A DNA stretch of 64,000 nucleotides from JACVRW01 sp963751835 (lineage in GTDB: Bacteria; Actinomycetota; Thermoleophilia; Solirubrobacterales; Thermoleophilaceae). The translations under genes were made by a program, and so were the position numbers. The stretch is from positions 62,001 through 126,000 of the forward strand of contig CAVVWD010000029.1 in assembly GCA_963751835.1 (NCBI GenBank), given 5' to 3'. The notes beneath the pieces are model-generated. The model had not been told where the DNA came from and ran no database searches. It saw only the letters and a list, made by a program, of their open reading frames with translations. The first letter of the stretch is position 1; each line of letters starts with the position of its first letter. This document shows positions 1 to 7,851 of the stretch, piece by piece.

Positions 1-794
1 TCTGCCTGGAACCGGGCGACCTGCTGCTCGGCCTGCGCGATCGCGTCGGCGCCGGCGATGAAGCGGCGCGGCGGCTGCTCCTCGTCGGCGATGGTCAGCA
101 GCGCCTGGGCGAGCTTGGCCGGGTCGCCCGACTGCCGGCCGTTCTGGCTCTCCCAGAACTCGCGCTGGGCGGCGTTGCGCTCGGCGTAGTCCTCGATCGA
201 CGGCTCGGCGTAGTTAGTCGACTCCTCGGTGAGCAGCTCGGTGCGGAAGAACCCGGGGTTGACGATGGTCGTGTGGATGCCAAACGGCTCGACCTCGGGC
301 GCGAGCGATTCCATCCAGCCGTCCACGCCGAACTTCGATGCGGCGTAAGCGGTCCCGTACTCAAAGCCGGCGAACCCTGCGGACGACGAGATCGTGATGA
401 CGTGTCCCGAGCGCTGCTTGCGCATGACGGGCAGGACGGCGCGGGTGACGTTCATCGGGCCGATGAGGCTCGTCGCGAGCTGCCGCTCCATCTGCTCGGG
501 CGTCAGCTCCTCGAAGTAGCCGGCGTAGAAGCTGGCGGCGTTGTTGACCAGCACGTCGATGCCGCCGAAGCGGTCAACGGCCGCCCTGGCCGCCGCCTCG
601 GCGTCCTGCCCGCGGGTGACATCGAGCTTGACGACGAGCAGGTCGTCGGAGTCGCCAAGCGCCTGTGCGACGGCGTCGGGGTTGCGGCCGGTGGCGACGA
701 CGTTGTGGCCGGCGGCCAGCGCGGCCTTGGCGAAGTCGGCGCCCATGCCACGTCCGGCGCCGGTGATGAACCAGGTCTTCTTGTCAGTGGTCAT
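1..794 (-). CDS. SDR family oxidoreductase (3' end outside window)
   Basis: Reading the minus strand from ATG at 794 gives a classical short-chain dehydrogenase. The N-terminus has the Rossmann glycine motif GAGRGMG (about residues 11-17), then LDVTRG and the NNAAS motif. The catalytic Ser is in ISSSAGF, followed by YGTAYAASKFG, the YxxxK pair. After NPGFFRTELL the frame stays open to base 1, so the last few dozen residues are missing. This type reduces or oxidises an alcohol/ketone with NAD(P)(H); the substrate cannot be told. It is divergent from the MmyB-like regulator at 896, a common pairing in actinobacteria, so it is probably that regulator's target. Confidence 0.9.
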   Translation of the reverse strand, partial: MTTDKKTWFITGAGRGMGADFAKAALAAGHNVVATGRNPDAVAQALGDSDDLLVVKLDVTRGQDAEAAARAAVDRFGGIDVLVNNAASFYAGYFEELTPEQMERQLATSLIGPMNVTRAVLPVMRKQRSGHVITISSSAGFAGFEYGTAYAASKFGVDGWMESLAPEVEPFGIHTTIVNPGFFRTELLTEESTNYAEPSIEDYAERNAAQREFWESQNGRQSGDPAKLAQALLTIADEEQPPRRFIAGADAIAQAEQQVARFQA

Positions 795-833
795 GGGCTC
801 CAGAGAAGCACCGTCCAGAGCCGAGCGAGAGTC

Positions 834-857
834 CCTGTTGATAGGGGTACTGGCAGG
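834..857. promoter_or_regulatory. Candidate operator between SDR and MmyB-like regulator
   Basis: The 101-bp divergent spacer holds an imperfect inverted repeat: CCTGTTGATA, a GGGG spacer, then TACTGGCAGG. The outer CCTG/CAGG and inner TA/TA positions are symmetric (6 of 10 matches). It sits about 40 bp from each start codon, a suitable place for the adjacent regulator to control both genes. Binding is inferred. Confidence 0.4.
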
Positions 858-895
858 GTCTCCCAGGCGCGGGCGGGCCGGTTTACGCTGGGTGC

Positions 896-1774
896 GTGGA
901 CACCAGGAGCGAGATCCGCGAGTTCCTGACCTCCAGGCGAGCCAAGATCACGCCAGACCAAGCGGGGCTCACCGCCTACGGTCCTCGGCGCGTTCCCGGA
1001 CTGCGCCGCGAGGAGGTCGCGGTCCTGGCCGGAGTCAGCGTTCCCTACTACACCCGCCTCGAGCGCGGCGACATGAGCGGCGTCTCTGAAAGCGTGCTCG
1101 AGGCGCTCGCCCGCGCGCTGCAGCTCGACGACGCCGAACGGGCGCACCTGTTCGACCTCGCCCGCGCGGCGGGGCCGACGGCCAACAGGCGTCGCCGGTC
1201 GGCGCCGAAGCAGATCCGGCCCAGCGTGCAGCGCTTGCTCGATGCGATCACCGGCGCACCCGCGCTCGTCCAGAACGGCCGCCTGGACGTCCTTGCCGCC
1301 AACCAGCTTGGACGCGCCCTGTACTCAGAGCTGTTCCGCGACCCGGCACGGCCGGCCAACCACGCCCGCTTCACGTTCCTGAACCCCGGGGCGCACGACT
1401 TGTACCCCGACTGGGAACGCGCCGCCAACGATGGCGTCGCGCTGCTGCGAGCTGAGGCCGGCCGCGACCCATACGACCGCGACCTGACCGACCTCATCGG
1501 CGAGCTCTCTACGCGGAGCGAGGAGTTCCGCGCCCGCTGGGCCGCCCACAACGTGCGCCTGCACCAGACCGGTGCCAAGCGCTTCCATCACCCGGTCGTC
1601 GGCGATCTGACCCTCACCTTCGAGATGATGGAACTCGCCGCCGACCCCGGCCTAAACCTCCTGACCTACACAGCGGAGCCCGGCTCCAAATCGGACGAAG
1701 CGCTCAACCTCCTCGGCAGCTGGGCCGCCACCGTCGAGCAAGAGCAGACCGCTCCCACGGCCGGCGAAGCCTGA
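896..1774 (+). CDS. XRE/HTH regulator with MmyB-like ligand domain
   Basis: The 292-residue protein starts at GTG. Residues about 5-65 form a Cro/C1-type helix-turn-helix (VPGLRREEVAVLAGV then YYTRLERG). Residues about 100-275 match the MmyB-like ligand-binding region typical of actinobacterial regulators (RPSVQRLLDAI, LDVLAANQLGRAL, NHARFTFLNP, GDLTLTFE). Length is normal for the family. No clear ribosome-binding site precedes the start, so the transcript may be leaderless. It is divergent from the SDR at 794 and probably controls it and itself. The ligand is unknown. Confidence 0.88.
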   Translation: MDTRSEIREFLTSRRAKITPDQAGLTAYGPRRVPGLRREEVAVLAGVSVPYYTRLERGDMSGVSESVLEALARALQLDDAERAHLFDLARAAGPTANRRRRSAPKQIRPSVQRLLDAITGAPALVQNGRLDVLAANQLGRALYSELFRDPARPANHARFTFLNPGAHDLYPDWERAANDGVALLRAEAGRDPYDRDLTDLIGELSTRSEEFRARWAAHNVRLHQTGAKRFHHPVVGDLTLTFEMMELAADPGLNLLTYTAEPGSKSDEALNLLGSWAATVEQEQTAPTAGEA

Positions 1775-1911
1775 GCGGACCAGTACCGCTGCGACTCTCG
1801 GCAACGCCGACGTTGACCGCCTACAGGAGCAGTCGGTGCTGCCCCATCACGGAACGGTCTTTAGCTGGCCCGACGACACGCATCGCTCATCTGAGCGGAG
1901 GCGGGCTGAGA

Positions 1912-2190
1912 TCAAACGCGGCGCCGGAATCGCCGTCCCAGAGCCACCAGACCGAGGCCAAGCAGTCCAGCAACGCAGGCGAGAACAAGCCAGCCGGACA
2001 GTTGCCACGTCCATCCGCAGCCTGACCAACCGCCTTCCGAACAGCGGCCCTCAATACCCCCGATGTAATTCACGACGAAGGCCGCGAATCCAACCGAGGC
2101 GATCACCGTCGCAGTGGGGCCTAGCTTCACGCTCGTCATTGTCGCCCACGGCTCGGCCGGCGACGCCTCCCTTTCGTCCGCAGCGACCAC
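1912..2190 (-). CDS. Small two-helix membrane protein, uncharacterised
   Basis: A 92-residue frame from GTG at 2190 contains two hydrophobic stretches, about residues 25-42 and 66-84, separated by a Cys/Trp-rich loop, and ends in an Arg-rich tail. An in-frame ATG at 2139 is an alternative start; a GGGAGG stretch lies between the two candidate starts. No family recognised. The hydrophobic pattern and strong third-position GC make a real gene plausible but not certain. Confidence 0.45.
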   Translation of the reverse strand: MVAADEREASPAEPWATMTSVKLGPTATVIASVGFAAFVVNYIGGIEGRCSEGGWSGCGWTWQLSGWLVLACVAGLLGLGLVALGRRFRRRV

Positions 2191-2272
2191 TGCTGGGCGG
2201 TGGTCTTCACGCTGGCTTCCGGCTAGCGAGGAGCGGCGGTTCGCGAAAGCGGTCGTGGGCGACGTCGCGCGG

Positions 2273-2770
2273 TCATGCCACTCGGGCTGGGCTCTGGGCT
2301 AGTGCCGAGAGCGCGTTCGGTGCTTCGTCGATCGGCGGGAGGGTCTGGATCTCGTCGGCGATGGCGCGGGCTCGGTCGCGGTAGCGCGGGACGCTCAGCA
2401 GCTCGAGTACGGCCCGATCGAGCCCGGGGCGCATGCCGAACACCGAGGCGCTCCGAAGCAACCAACGATGAGAACTCGGCGCTCTCGCGTACCACCACGT
2501 CCGGGCGCCACTCCTCGATCGCCGCCAGCATGTCGTCCAGGGCCGCGCCCGCGTTCAACCGGACATAGAGCTCACTCAGAGCGCGCCCCATCGCCTGCGT
2601 CGCGGAAAGCCCGGCCTGACCCTCCCGAAACCGGCCGGCGTCCTCGTCGTCCGGCTCGGCCAGCGCCCGAAACGAAAGGCCCGCCCGCCGAGCCGCCGGC
2701 GCCACCAGCAAGGCCCTCACAGGCAGCAAAGACCTTGCCCACTTCGGCCAGCGCGGGATCGTGCCGGCTT
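2273..2770 (-). pseudogene. Glycosyltransferase (UGT/MGT-like) remnant with internal deletion
   Basis: Two frames on the minus strand carry the two ends of one glycosyltransferase. Around 2765-2470 the peptide has RRAGLSFRALAEPD, FGRL-like YVRLNAGAALDD and WRPDVVVRESAEFSSLVASE, typical of the N-terminal half of macrolide/UDP-glycosyltransferase-like enzymes. From about 2450 the next frame gives GLDRAVLELLS, YRDRARAIADEIQTLPPIDE and ends at 2273, matching the usual C-terminus. The join falls at about 2455, next to GVRHAP. The nucleotide-sugar-binding middle, roughly 200 or more residues, is absent and the frame changes, so no active enzyme can be made. Confidence 0.65.
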
Positions 2771-2828
2771 GCGCGGCTGCCGTGAAAGGAAGAGGATCCT
2801 TGTAAGAGGCCCGACCGCGGGGCTCGCG

Positions 2829-3638
2829 ATGCCGAAGGTCACTGTCAACGGAGCCGAGCTTTACCACGAGGTCCGGGGCGCCGGGCCACCGGTGCTGTTG
2901 ATCATGGGCGCGACGGGTGACGGCGGCCACTTTGACGCGTTCGCGGACGTCCTGGCCGACGAGTTCACGGTCATCACCTATGACCGGCGCGGCAACGGCC
3001 GCAGTCCAGTCCCGGCCGGTTGGCAGACGACCTCGCCCGAGGAGCAGGCGGACGACGCGGCCGCGCTTTTGCATGCGCTCGGGGCCGGTCCCGCGGCGGT
3101 CTTCGGCACGAGCAGCGGCGGGGTCTTCGCGCTCTGTCTGACGGTCCGCCATCCCGGCTGGGTACGCGGCGCGATCCTGCACGAGCCCGGGTTGTACGCC
3201 CTGGTCGATGACCTCGACGCGGTTCGAGCCCCGGTGCGGGCGCTGGTCCAGGAGGCGATGCAGGGCGGTGGGCCGTCCGCCGCGGTGGAGCGCTTCTGGT
3301 GCTACGTGGCCGGGGAGGCGGGCTGGAACCGGCTCGCGCCCGCGCTTCGTGAACGCCTGCGCGCCACCGCGAGCACCTTGTTCGAGGTCGAGCTCGGGAC
3401 CTACGAGCTCTACCTGCCCGACGATCAGACGTTGACCGCCATTTCCGTGCCGATGCGCCCGCTCGTCAGCGAGGACAGCTTGCCCTTCTTCGCCGAGATC
3501 AGCGGCCGGCTCGGCAAGCTCCTCGGCGTGGACGTTGGCACCACGCCGGGAAGACACGACGCGTATCACGAGTACCCCGAGCAGTTCGCGGAGGCCGTGC
3601 GGCCATTCCTGCGCCAGGCCGGCGGGGTAAAGATCTAG
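2829..3638 (+). CDS. Alpha/beta hydrolase
   Basis: The likely start is ATG 2829, where the usual MPKVTVNGAELYHEVRG opening of small alpha/beta hydrolases begins; about 269 residues. Visible features are the oxyanion region MGATGDGGH, the strand-turn YDRRGNGRS, the nucleophile elbow GTSSGG (Ser near residue 95) and a late His in GRHDAYHEYPEQFAE. These support a hydrolase such as an esterase or lactonase. Substrate is unknown. It is divergent from the broken glycosyltransferase upstream, and an upstream in-frame ATG at 2769 lies in that relic. Confidence 0.85.
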   Translation: MPKVTVNGAELYHEVRGAGPPVLLIMGATGDGGHFDAFADVLADEFTVITYDRRGNGRSPVPAGWQTTSPEEQADDAAALLHALGAGPAAVFGTSSGGVFALCLTVRHPGWVRGAILHEPGLYALVDDLDAVRAPVRALVQEAMQGGGPSAAVERFWCYVAGEAGWNRLAPALRERLRATASTLFEVELGTYELYLPDDQTLTAISVPMRPLVSEDSLPFFAEISGRLGKLLGVDVGTTPGRHDAYHEYPEQFAEAVRPFLRQAGGVKI

Positions 3639-3689
3639 GGCGTGGTCCCGGAGCCCTAGCGTACGACGGATGGCCGTCCGGTCCCAGCT

Positions 3690-3974
3690 CTAGCGCAGCA
3701 CCGCATCCGCTTGGCGGTTGCACTCCAGCCGCTCAGTCTCCGTGGTGGCTGCGGGAGTCTTGTCGTCCTCCTCGAAGTAGTCGTCGGCCGGCGTTTCTGC
3801 CTCCTCGACGCACTCCGCATAGACCTCCCCCCATTCCTCGGCCTGTCCCTCTCGAACCTCGGACCGGGAGCTGGGGGTGGATTCATCCGTCACCGCCCGT
3901 ACGCCGAGCGTGCCCCCGATGCCGAGCGCGAGGCCGAGCAGAAAGACGACTACGAATCCCATCGTTGGCCTCAT
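3690..3974 (-). CDS. Small membrane-anchored protein, uncharacterised
   Basis: A 94-residue protein has one hydrophobic N-terminal helix (GFVVVFLLGLALGIGGTLGV) followed by an acidic tail with two Cys (ECVEE and LECNRQ). The start at 3974 has an AGGGGGGAA ribosome-binding site about 6 bases upstream. It probably faces outward, anchored by its N-terminus. No family recognised. Confidence 0.6.
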   Translation of the reverse strand: MRPTMGFVVVFLLGLALGIGGTLGVRAVTDESTPSSRSEVREGQAEEWGEVYAECVEEAETPADDYFEEDDKTPAATTETERLECNRQADAVLR

Positions 3975-4085
3975 CGGTGTTCCCCCCTAGTGAGCTGCCA
4001 GCTCGACGACGGCCTCGAACAACCAACCGAGGCCAAAACGTAGCGCGCGAGGTCCACGCGCATCGCCGTGCGGGCACCTCGAGCC

Positions 4086-4523
4086 TCAGGCGTAGTAGCC
4101 GTCGATCGGAATCCGAGCCTCGGCGAACAGCGCTGGGCCCTCGTAGGCGACCTCCGCCGCGTCGGGGCTCACGGCTGCGGGTGGCTTGAGCTCGTCCAAC
4201 TGTTCGCCGGAGAGCGCGAAGACGACGCGTCCGAGGCCGGAGCGCGCGATCGCACCCGTGCACATGGGGCAGGGCTGGCAGCTCGTGTACATCGTGGTCT
4301 GACCCGCGACGTCTTTGTCGAGCTGCCGAGCGGCCCATCGGGCCAGCTTGAGTTCGGGATGGGCCGTGATGTCCCGCTCGGTCACGGCCGTGTTGCGGTC
4401 CTCGGCGAGCACATCGCCCGCGGGCCCGACGAGCAGCGATCCATACGGCATGTCGCCCGCGGCGCGGGCCGCGGTCGCGAGCTCGATGGCCCTGCGCAGG
4501 TGGCGTTCATCGGCTTCGGTCAT
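4086..4523 (-). CDS. Zinc-dependent nucleoside deaminase
   Basis: This 145-residue protein belongs to the cytidine/deoxycytidylate deaminase superfamily, in the guanine deaminase/tadA-like branch. It has the zinc His and proton-shuttle Glu in AHPELKLAR and the two zinc Cys in SCQPCPMCTGAI. Length fits the family. The usual substrates are guanine, a related base or nucleoside; which one is not clear from sequence. The ribosome-binding site region before 4523 is a purine-rich GGAGGA stretch. Confidence 0.9.
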   Translation of the reverse strand: MTEADERHLRRAIELATAARAAGDMPYGSLLVGPAGDVLAEDRNTAVTERDITAHPELKLARWAARQLDKDVAGQTTMYTSCQPCPMCTGAIARSGLGRVVFALSGEQLDELKPPAAVSPDAAEVAYEGPALFAEARIPIDGYYA

Positions 4524-4559
4524 CGGTCTCCTCCGTCGAGATCAACTCGTTCGCTAGAT

Positions 4560-4735
4560 GTCCATCCAGGGCTGCCCCTTCGAGTCGTCGTCGAGCGCGT
4601 CCCAGTGGCCCGTGATGAGGTTGCGCGAGAGATCGTGGAATGCCTCGCAGATGCCTTCGAGCGGGGCGAGATCGACGCGATCCTCGGCATGTTGGCCGAG
4701 GACGCCACGTTCGCCAAACGGGCAGCTCGCGGAGC
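4560..4735 (+). pseudogene. Possible SnoaL-like (sigma factor tail) fragment
   Basis: One plus-strand frame reads VAREIVECLADAFERG, then EIDAILGMLAEDATFA. This resembles the start of the SnoaL-like domain that follows sigma regions in some ECF sigma factors (typically YVDAFERGDVDAL followed by LLAEDATF). No sigma-2 or sigma-4 region precedes it and the similarity stops after ATFA. The rest of 4524-4923 shows no convincing gene. It is probably a leftover fragment. Confidence 0.35.
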
Positions 4736-4923
4736 CGTACGGCTAGCCGACCGACGATTGGTAGCGATCCGTACCGCAGAACGCCAGCTAGCCACATTTG
4801 GCGTGGGCTTCCCCCTCGCCATCCTCCAGCCATGATGTTCTGCAAGCACATCGAAGAGGTTCGAGATGACGCCGCTGGAGCTGTAGCGCTGAGCTCAGCT
4901 CCCACACGGGTAGGGGGTGCTGG

Positions 4924-5211
4924 ATGAGTCCGCGGCTCACGCGATCGGAGACCGACCGGGTGATCGGCGGCGTCGCGGCCGGGATCGCCGAGCGGTTCGG
5001 CTTCAACTCGACGCTCGTACGGCTGGCCTGGCTGTTGTCCGTCTTTTTCGGCGGTCTGGGCATCCTTGTCTATTTGATCCTCTGGATCGCGCTGCCCAAG
5101 GGCCCCGCGCACATCCCCGCGATCCGAATCGCCGAGCAGCGCTACGCGCGCGGTGAGATCTCCGCCGCCGACCTCGAGCGGATTCGAAGCGACCTCCAGG
5201 CGGCGACATGA
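4924..5211 (+). CDS. PspC domain protein with SHOCT tail
   Basis: The 95-residue protein opens with the PspC signature (TDRVIGGVAAGIAERFG, then LVRLAWLL) and one to two membrane helices (FFGGLGILVYLILWIALPKG). It closes with a SHOCT motif (EQRYARGEISAADLERI). PspC proteins are small envelope stress-associated membrane proteins. A GGGGGTG sequence precedes the ATG. The stop overlaps the next start by 4 bp (ATGA), so the two are co-translated. Confidence 0.85.
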   Translation: MSPRLTRSETDRVIGGVAAGIAERFGFNSTLVRLAWLLSVFFGGLGILVYLILWIALPKGPAHIPAIRIAEQRYARGEISAADLERIRSDLQAAT

Positions 5212-5474
5212 CGGCGATTCCCGTCGCGCTCATAGGGTGGGTCGGCGGCTTCGCGATCGGATTGATCGGCGTGGCCTTCTGGATCCTGCTGATCGCGCTG
5301 ATCGTGATCCTCGTCCGGGGCATGCGGACCACCGCCCGTGCTTCTGGAGGACCGGCCATCCGCCTGCTCGAAGAGCGCTACGCGCGGGGCGAGATCACCC
5401 GCGAGGAATTCCTCGACGGCCGGGCCGTGCTCGGTGGAAGTTCCCCCGGCGCCCCGGGCGACGACTCGCGCTAG
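5208..5474 (+). CDS. SHOCT-domain membrane protein
   Basis: The 88-residue protein has two hydrophobic segments near the N-terminus (about residues 4-20 and 23-38) and a SHOCT motif (EERYARGEITREEF) at about 55-70. SHOCT is a short oligomerisation-type motif. The same RYARGEI core occurs in the preceding PspC protein, so the pair may assemble together. Start overlaps the previous stop. Confidence 0.75.
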   Translation: MTAIPVALIGWVGGFAIGLIGVAFWILLIALIVILVRGMRTTARASGGPAIRLLEERYARGEITREEFLDGRAVLGGSSPGAPGDDSR

Positions 5475-5529
5475 CGAGGATTCGGAGACGCCCCCGCAAA
5501 AGGGGACCCGTGGTCTGACCGGAGGCCGC

Positions 5530-6366
5530 GTGGTCTCTAACGTGCTCATCCTGCACCCGCAGGTCCTGACTATCCCCCCCGGCCCGCGCGGCCTATCCGA
5601 AGGCCGTGGCTTCATCGAGCGCACCCTCTCGGAGGCGGGGTTCGACGCTGGCGCGCGTTACCAGATCACTGTCGCGACCAACGAGGCGGTCTCGAACGCC
5701 ATGGAGCACGGCGTCCCATGCGACGACGGCCACATTCACCTGAGGGCGACGGTGGAGCACGGCGCCTTCGTGTTCTCAGTTCGAGACTGCGGCGAGTTCG
5801 AGCATGCGGCTCCGCCGGCACCGGACCCGGTGGCTGAACGGGGTCGCGGCTTTGCCTTCATGAACCTGCTGATGGACGACGTGCGGCTCGAGGCGGGCCC
5901 GGGCAAGACGGTTCTCCGGCTCGCGAAGCGGCTGCCGGGAACACAGCCTCCGCAGCGCGAAGCCGAGCCTGCCGCGGCCGAGCACAACCTCCGCGTGGTT
6001 CATGAGCTCTTCGCCGCGTTCGCCGCGCGCGACGTGGCGCGCACACTGGAGCTGGTCGACCGCGGGGTGATGATTGAGCCGCTGTCCACCCCGGTCGTGC
6101 GGCGCAGTCCGTACCTCGGGGTCGGTGGCCTGAGACGCTATCTGGGAGACCTGGACGAGACCTGGGACGAATTCGAGGTGAGGATCGGGGATACGCGCGC
6201 CGACGGTCTCTACGCGGTGGCGGTGGGGCGCGTCCAGGCGCGGCAAGGAAGCGTCGTCCTGGACGACCCGGTTGCCTTTGTCTTCAAGTTCCGCGACTCC
6301 AAGGTCGTTTGGTCGAAGTTCTACTGGAGCGAGGCTGAGGCTGTGGCCGCCGCGGGGTGGGCGTGA
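5530..6366 (+). CDS. RsbW-like anti-sigma ATPase fused to SnoaL-like domain
   Basis: GTG 5530 is preferred because GGAGG lies 5 bases upstream and the open frame before it overlaps the SHOCT gene. Residues about 1-135 form a GHKL/HATPase_c_2 fold of the RsbW/SpoIIAB type: N-box TNEAVSNAMEHG, a DCGE G1 box and an ERGRGFAFM G2 box. Residues about 155-275 look like a SnoaL/NTF2-like domain (VVHELFAAFAARDVARTLEL, later FVFKFRDSKVVWSKFY). RsbW-type kinases phosphorylate anti-sigma antagonists; the NTF2-like part could sense a ligand. The fusion is uncommon. Confidence 0.75.
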   Translation: MVSNVLILHPQVLTIPPGPRGLSEGRGFIERTLSEAGFDAGARYQITVATNEAVSNAMEHGVPCDDGHIHLRATVEHGAFVFSVRDCGEFEHAAPPAPDPVAERGRGFAFMNLLMDDVRLEAGPGKTVLRLAKRLPGTQPPQREAEPAAAEHNLRVVHELFAAFAARDVARTLELVDRGVMIEPLSTPVVRRSPYLGVGGLRRYLGDLDETWDEFEVRIGDTRADGLYAVAVGRVQARQGSVVLDDPVAFVFKFRDSKVVWSKFYWSEAEAVAAAGWA

Positions 6367-6397
6367 CCCCGCCCAGCCACGCCGCACGCGGCGCGAT

Positions 6398-7717
6398 TCA
6401 GCGCCTCGGTGCGTGGCAAGTACCGCTGCTTTCGTCGATGGTGCCTCCGTCCTTGCTCAGGAAGCGGGCGACATAGGCGCCGGGCTCGAGGGTGAGCTCG
6501 AGCACGCCGAAGACATCGCTGCGGAGGACCTCGCTGATCGGCAGCTGCGGCCCGGGGTCGATGTGGAGGCTGCGGCCGCCGGTGCCCACCACGAATTGCG
6601 TGACGCCGGTGGTGTCCGGGACTCCCTGGGGGGTCACGGGCTCGAGGCGCTCGTAATTGTGCGAGTGACCGGTCAGGAGCAGCTCGGCGCCGTGCTGGTA
6701 GAGGGCCTCGAACAGTGGCCCCGTCTCGGGATGCGGCTGGTTTGCTCCCCCGAAGCCGGAGCTGAAGCGCGGGTGGTGCCAATAGGCGATCACGCAGGCA
6801 TCCTCGGGTAGCGCCGCGAGTTCGGCACGAAGCCACTGTTCCTGTGGGCTGCCGGCGGCGCAGGAGACCGGCCAGCAATCGTCCGGCAGGGACGGGTTGC
6901 CGCCTGTTGAGCGCGTCCAGTTGATGGCGCCCGAGTTGAGCGCGAACAGGGTCCAGCCCCCGAGCTCCCAGCGGTAGTAGCCCTTGAGCGGGTCCCCGGC
7001 GCGGGCGCCGAAGTACGAGAAATAGCCGGGCGCGTTGTCACGTTCGGGATCGCCCTCGTACTCGTGGTTGCCGACCGCCGGATGCGTGATGTCCAGGAAG
7101 CGGCCCCAGGTGGGGTCGTAAACGGCCATGAAGTTCGCGAGCTCGCCGTGCTCGTACTGGTTGTCGCCCAGCACCGCCACGGCATCCGGCGCAAGCGCCT
7201 CGACGAGATCGGCGGTGCGCGCCTGCGTGCACGCGGTCGCGGACTCGACCAGCTCGGGTCGGCACGCGATGTCGCCGGCCGCTGCGAGCGTGATCGGCTC
7301 CGGCGGCGGGGTCGAGGTCGCAGGCGTGGGTGCCGGCGACAGCGCCGGCCCCGACGGCGAGGGCTCAGGCTTGGACGGCTTTGGGCTCCGCCGGACGCGG
7401 AGCCGGATCCGAACGGCGAGGCCGCGCGACCGCGCCACGAGCCGATAGCGCCCGGCCGCCAGCCCGCGCGGGATCCGGACTCTCGCTCGGAAGCCCCCGC
7501 GCGGACGGGCGCGCAACCGCACGAGCACGCGGCGGGCCAGGACCACGCGCACGCGCGCCCGCGCGGGGAACCCGTGACCCACCACTCGGATCTGCTGGCC
7601 GACCAGGACCGTGCTCCGGGAGATCGACAGGGTCGGCTCGGCCGGCGCGGAACGCGCGACCGGAACCAGGAGGGCGAACGCCAGCAAGAGGAGCAGCAGA
7701 CAGCGCCGCGCGATCAC
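6398..7717 (-). CDS. Exported metallophosphoesterase (calcineurin-like)
   Basis: GTG 7717 is preferred because it puts a signal peptide (ARRCLLLLLLAFALLVP) at the N-terminus; the frame is open to an ATG at 7783. An Ig/IPT-like beta domain and a Pro/Ser-rich linker (about residues 110-145) follow. The catalytic domain shows GDIAC, GDNQYEHG, GNHEYEG, YWHHPRFSSG and GHSHNYERL, covering the metal ligands of the family. It probably removes phosphate from extracellular substrates, like purple acid phosphatase-type proteins. It is divergent from the flavoprotein at 7852. Confidence 0.88.
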   Translation of the reverse strand: MIARRCLLLLLLAFALLVPVARSAPAEPTLSISRSTVLVGQQIRVVGHGFPARARVRVVLARRVLVRLRARPRGGFRARVRIPRGLAAGRYRLVARSRGLAVRIRLRVRRSPKPSKPEPSPSGPALSPAPTPATSTPPPEPITLAAAGDIACRPELVESATACTQARTADLVEALAPDAVAVLGDNQYEHGELANFMAVYDPTWGRFLDITHPAVGNHEYEGDPERDNAPGYFSYFGARAGDPLKGYYRWELGGWTLFALNSGAINWTRSTGGNPSLPDDCWPVSCAAGSPQEQWLRAELAALPEDACVIAYWHHPRFSSGFGGANQPHPETGPLFEALYQHGAELLLTGHSHNYERLEPVTPQGVPDTTGVTQFVVGTGGRSLHIDPGPQLPISEVLRSDVFGVLELTLEPGAYVARFLSKDGGTIDESSGTCHAPRR

Positions 7718-7851
7718 CGCCCGAGCATCGCAGGGCCGGGCGCGTGCGTCTCGCGCCGGCGAACCCGCAAACGAAAGCGCCAATCCTCTTTGTCTCGACT
7801 TCCGCTGACCGCCGGTATACGCTCCGGCGGCGACCCGGACGAGAGGTCACG

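Noticed and set aside
2223..3569. 448-codon minus-strand frame over the alpha/beta hydrolase
   Set aside because: Only its downstream part resembles a glycosyltransferase remnant; the rest is the antisense shadow of the hydrolase on the plus strand.
4524..4923. Intact gene between the deaminase and PspC
   Set aside because: Short frames are present on both strands but only a 25-30 residue SnoaL-like segment is recognisable; no complete gene.
7330..7851. 174-codon N-terminal extension of the disulfide reductase
   Set aside because: It is antisense to the metallophosphoesterase signal and linker region and is rich in Arg/Ala/Pro; ATG 7852 has a ribosome-binding site and begins the FAD fold.
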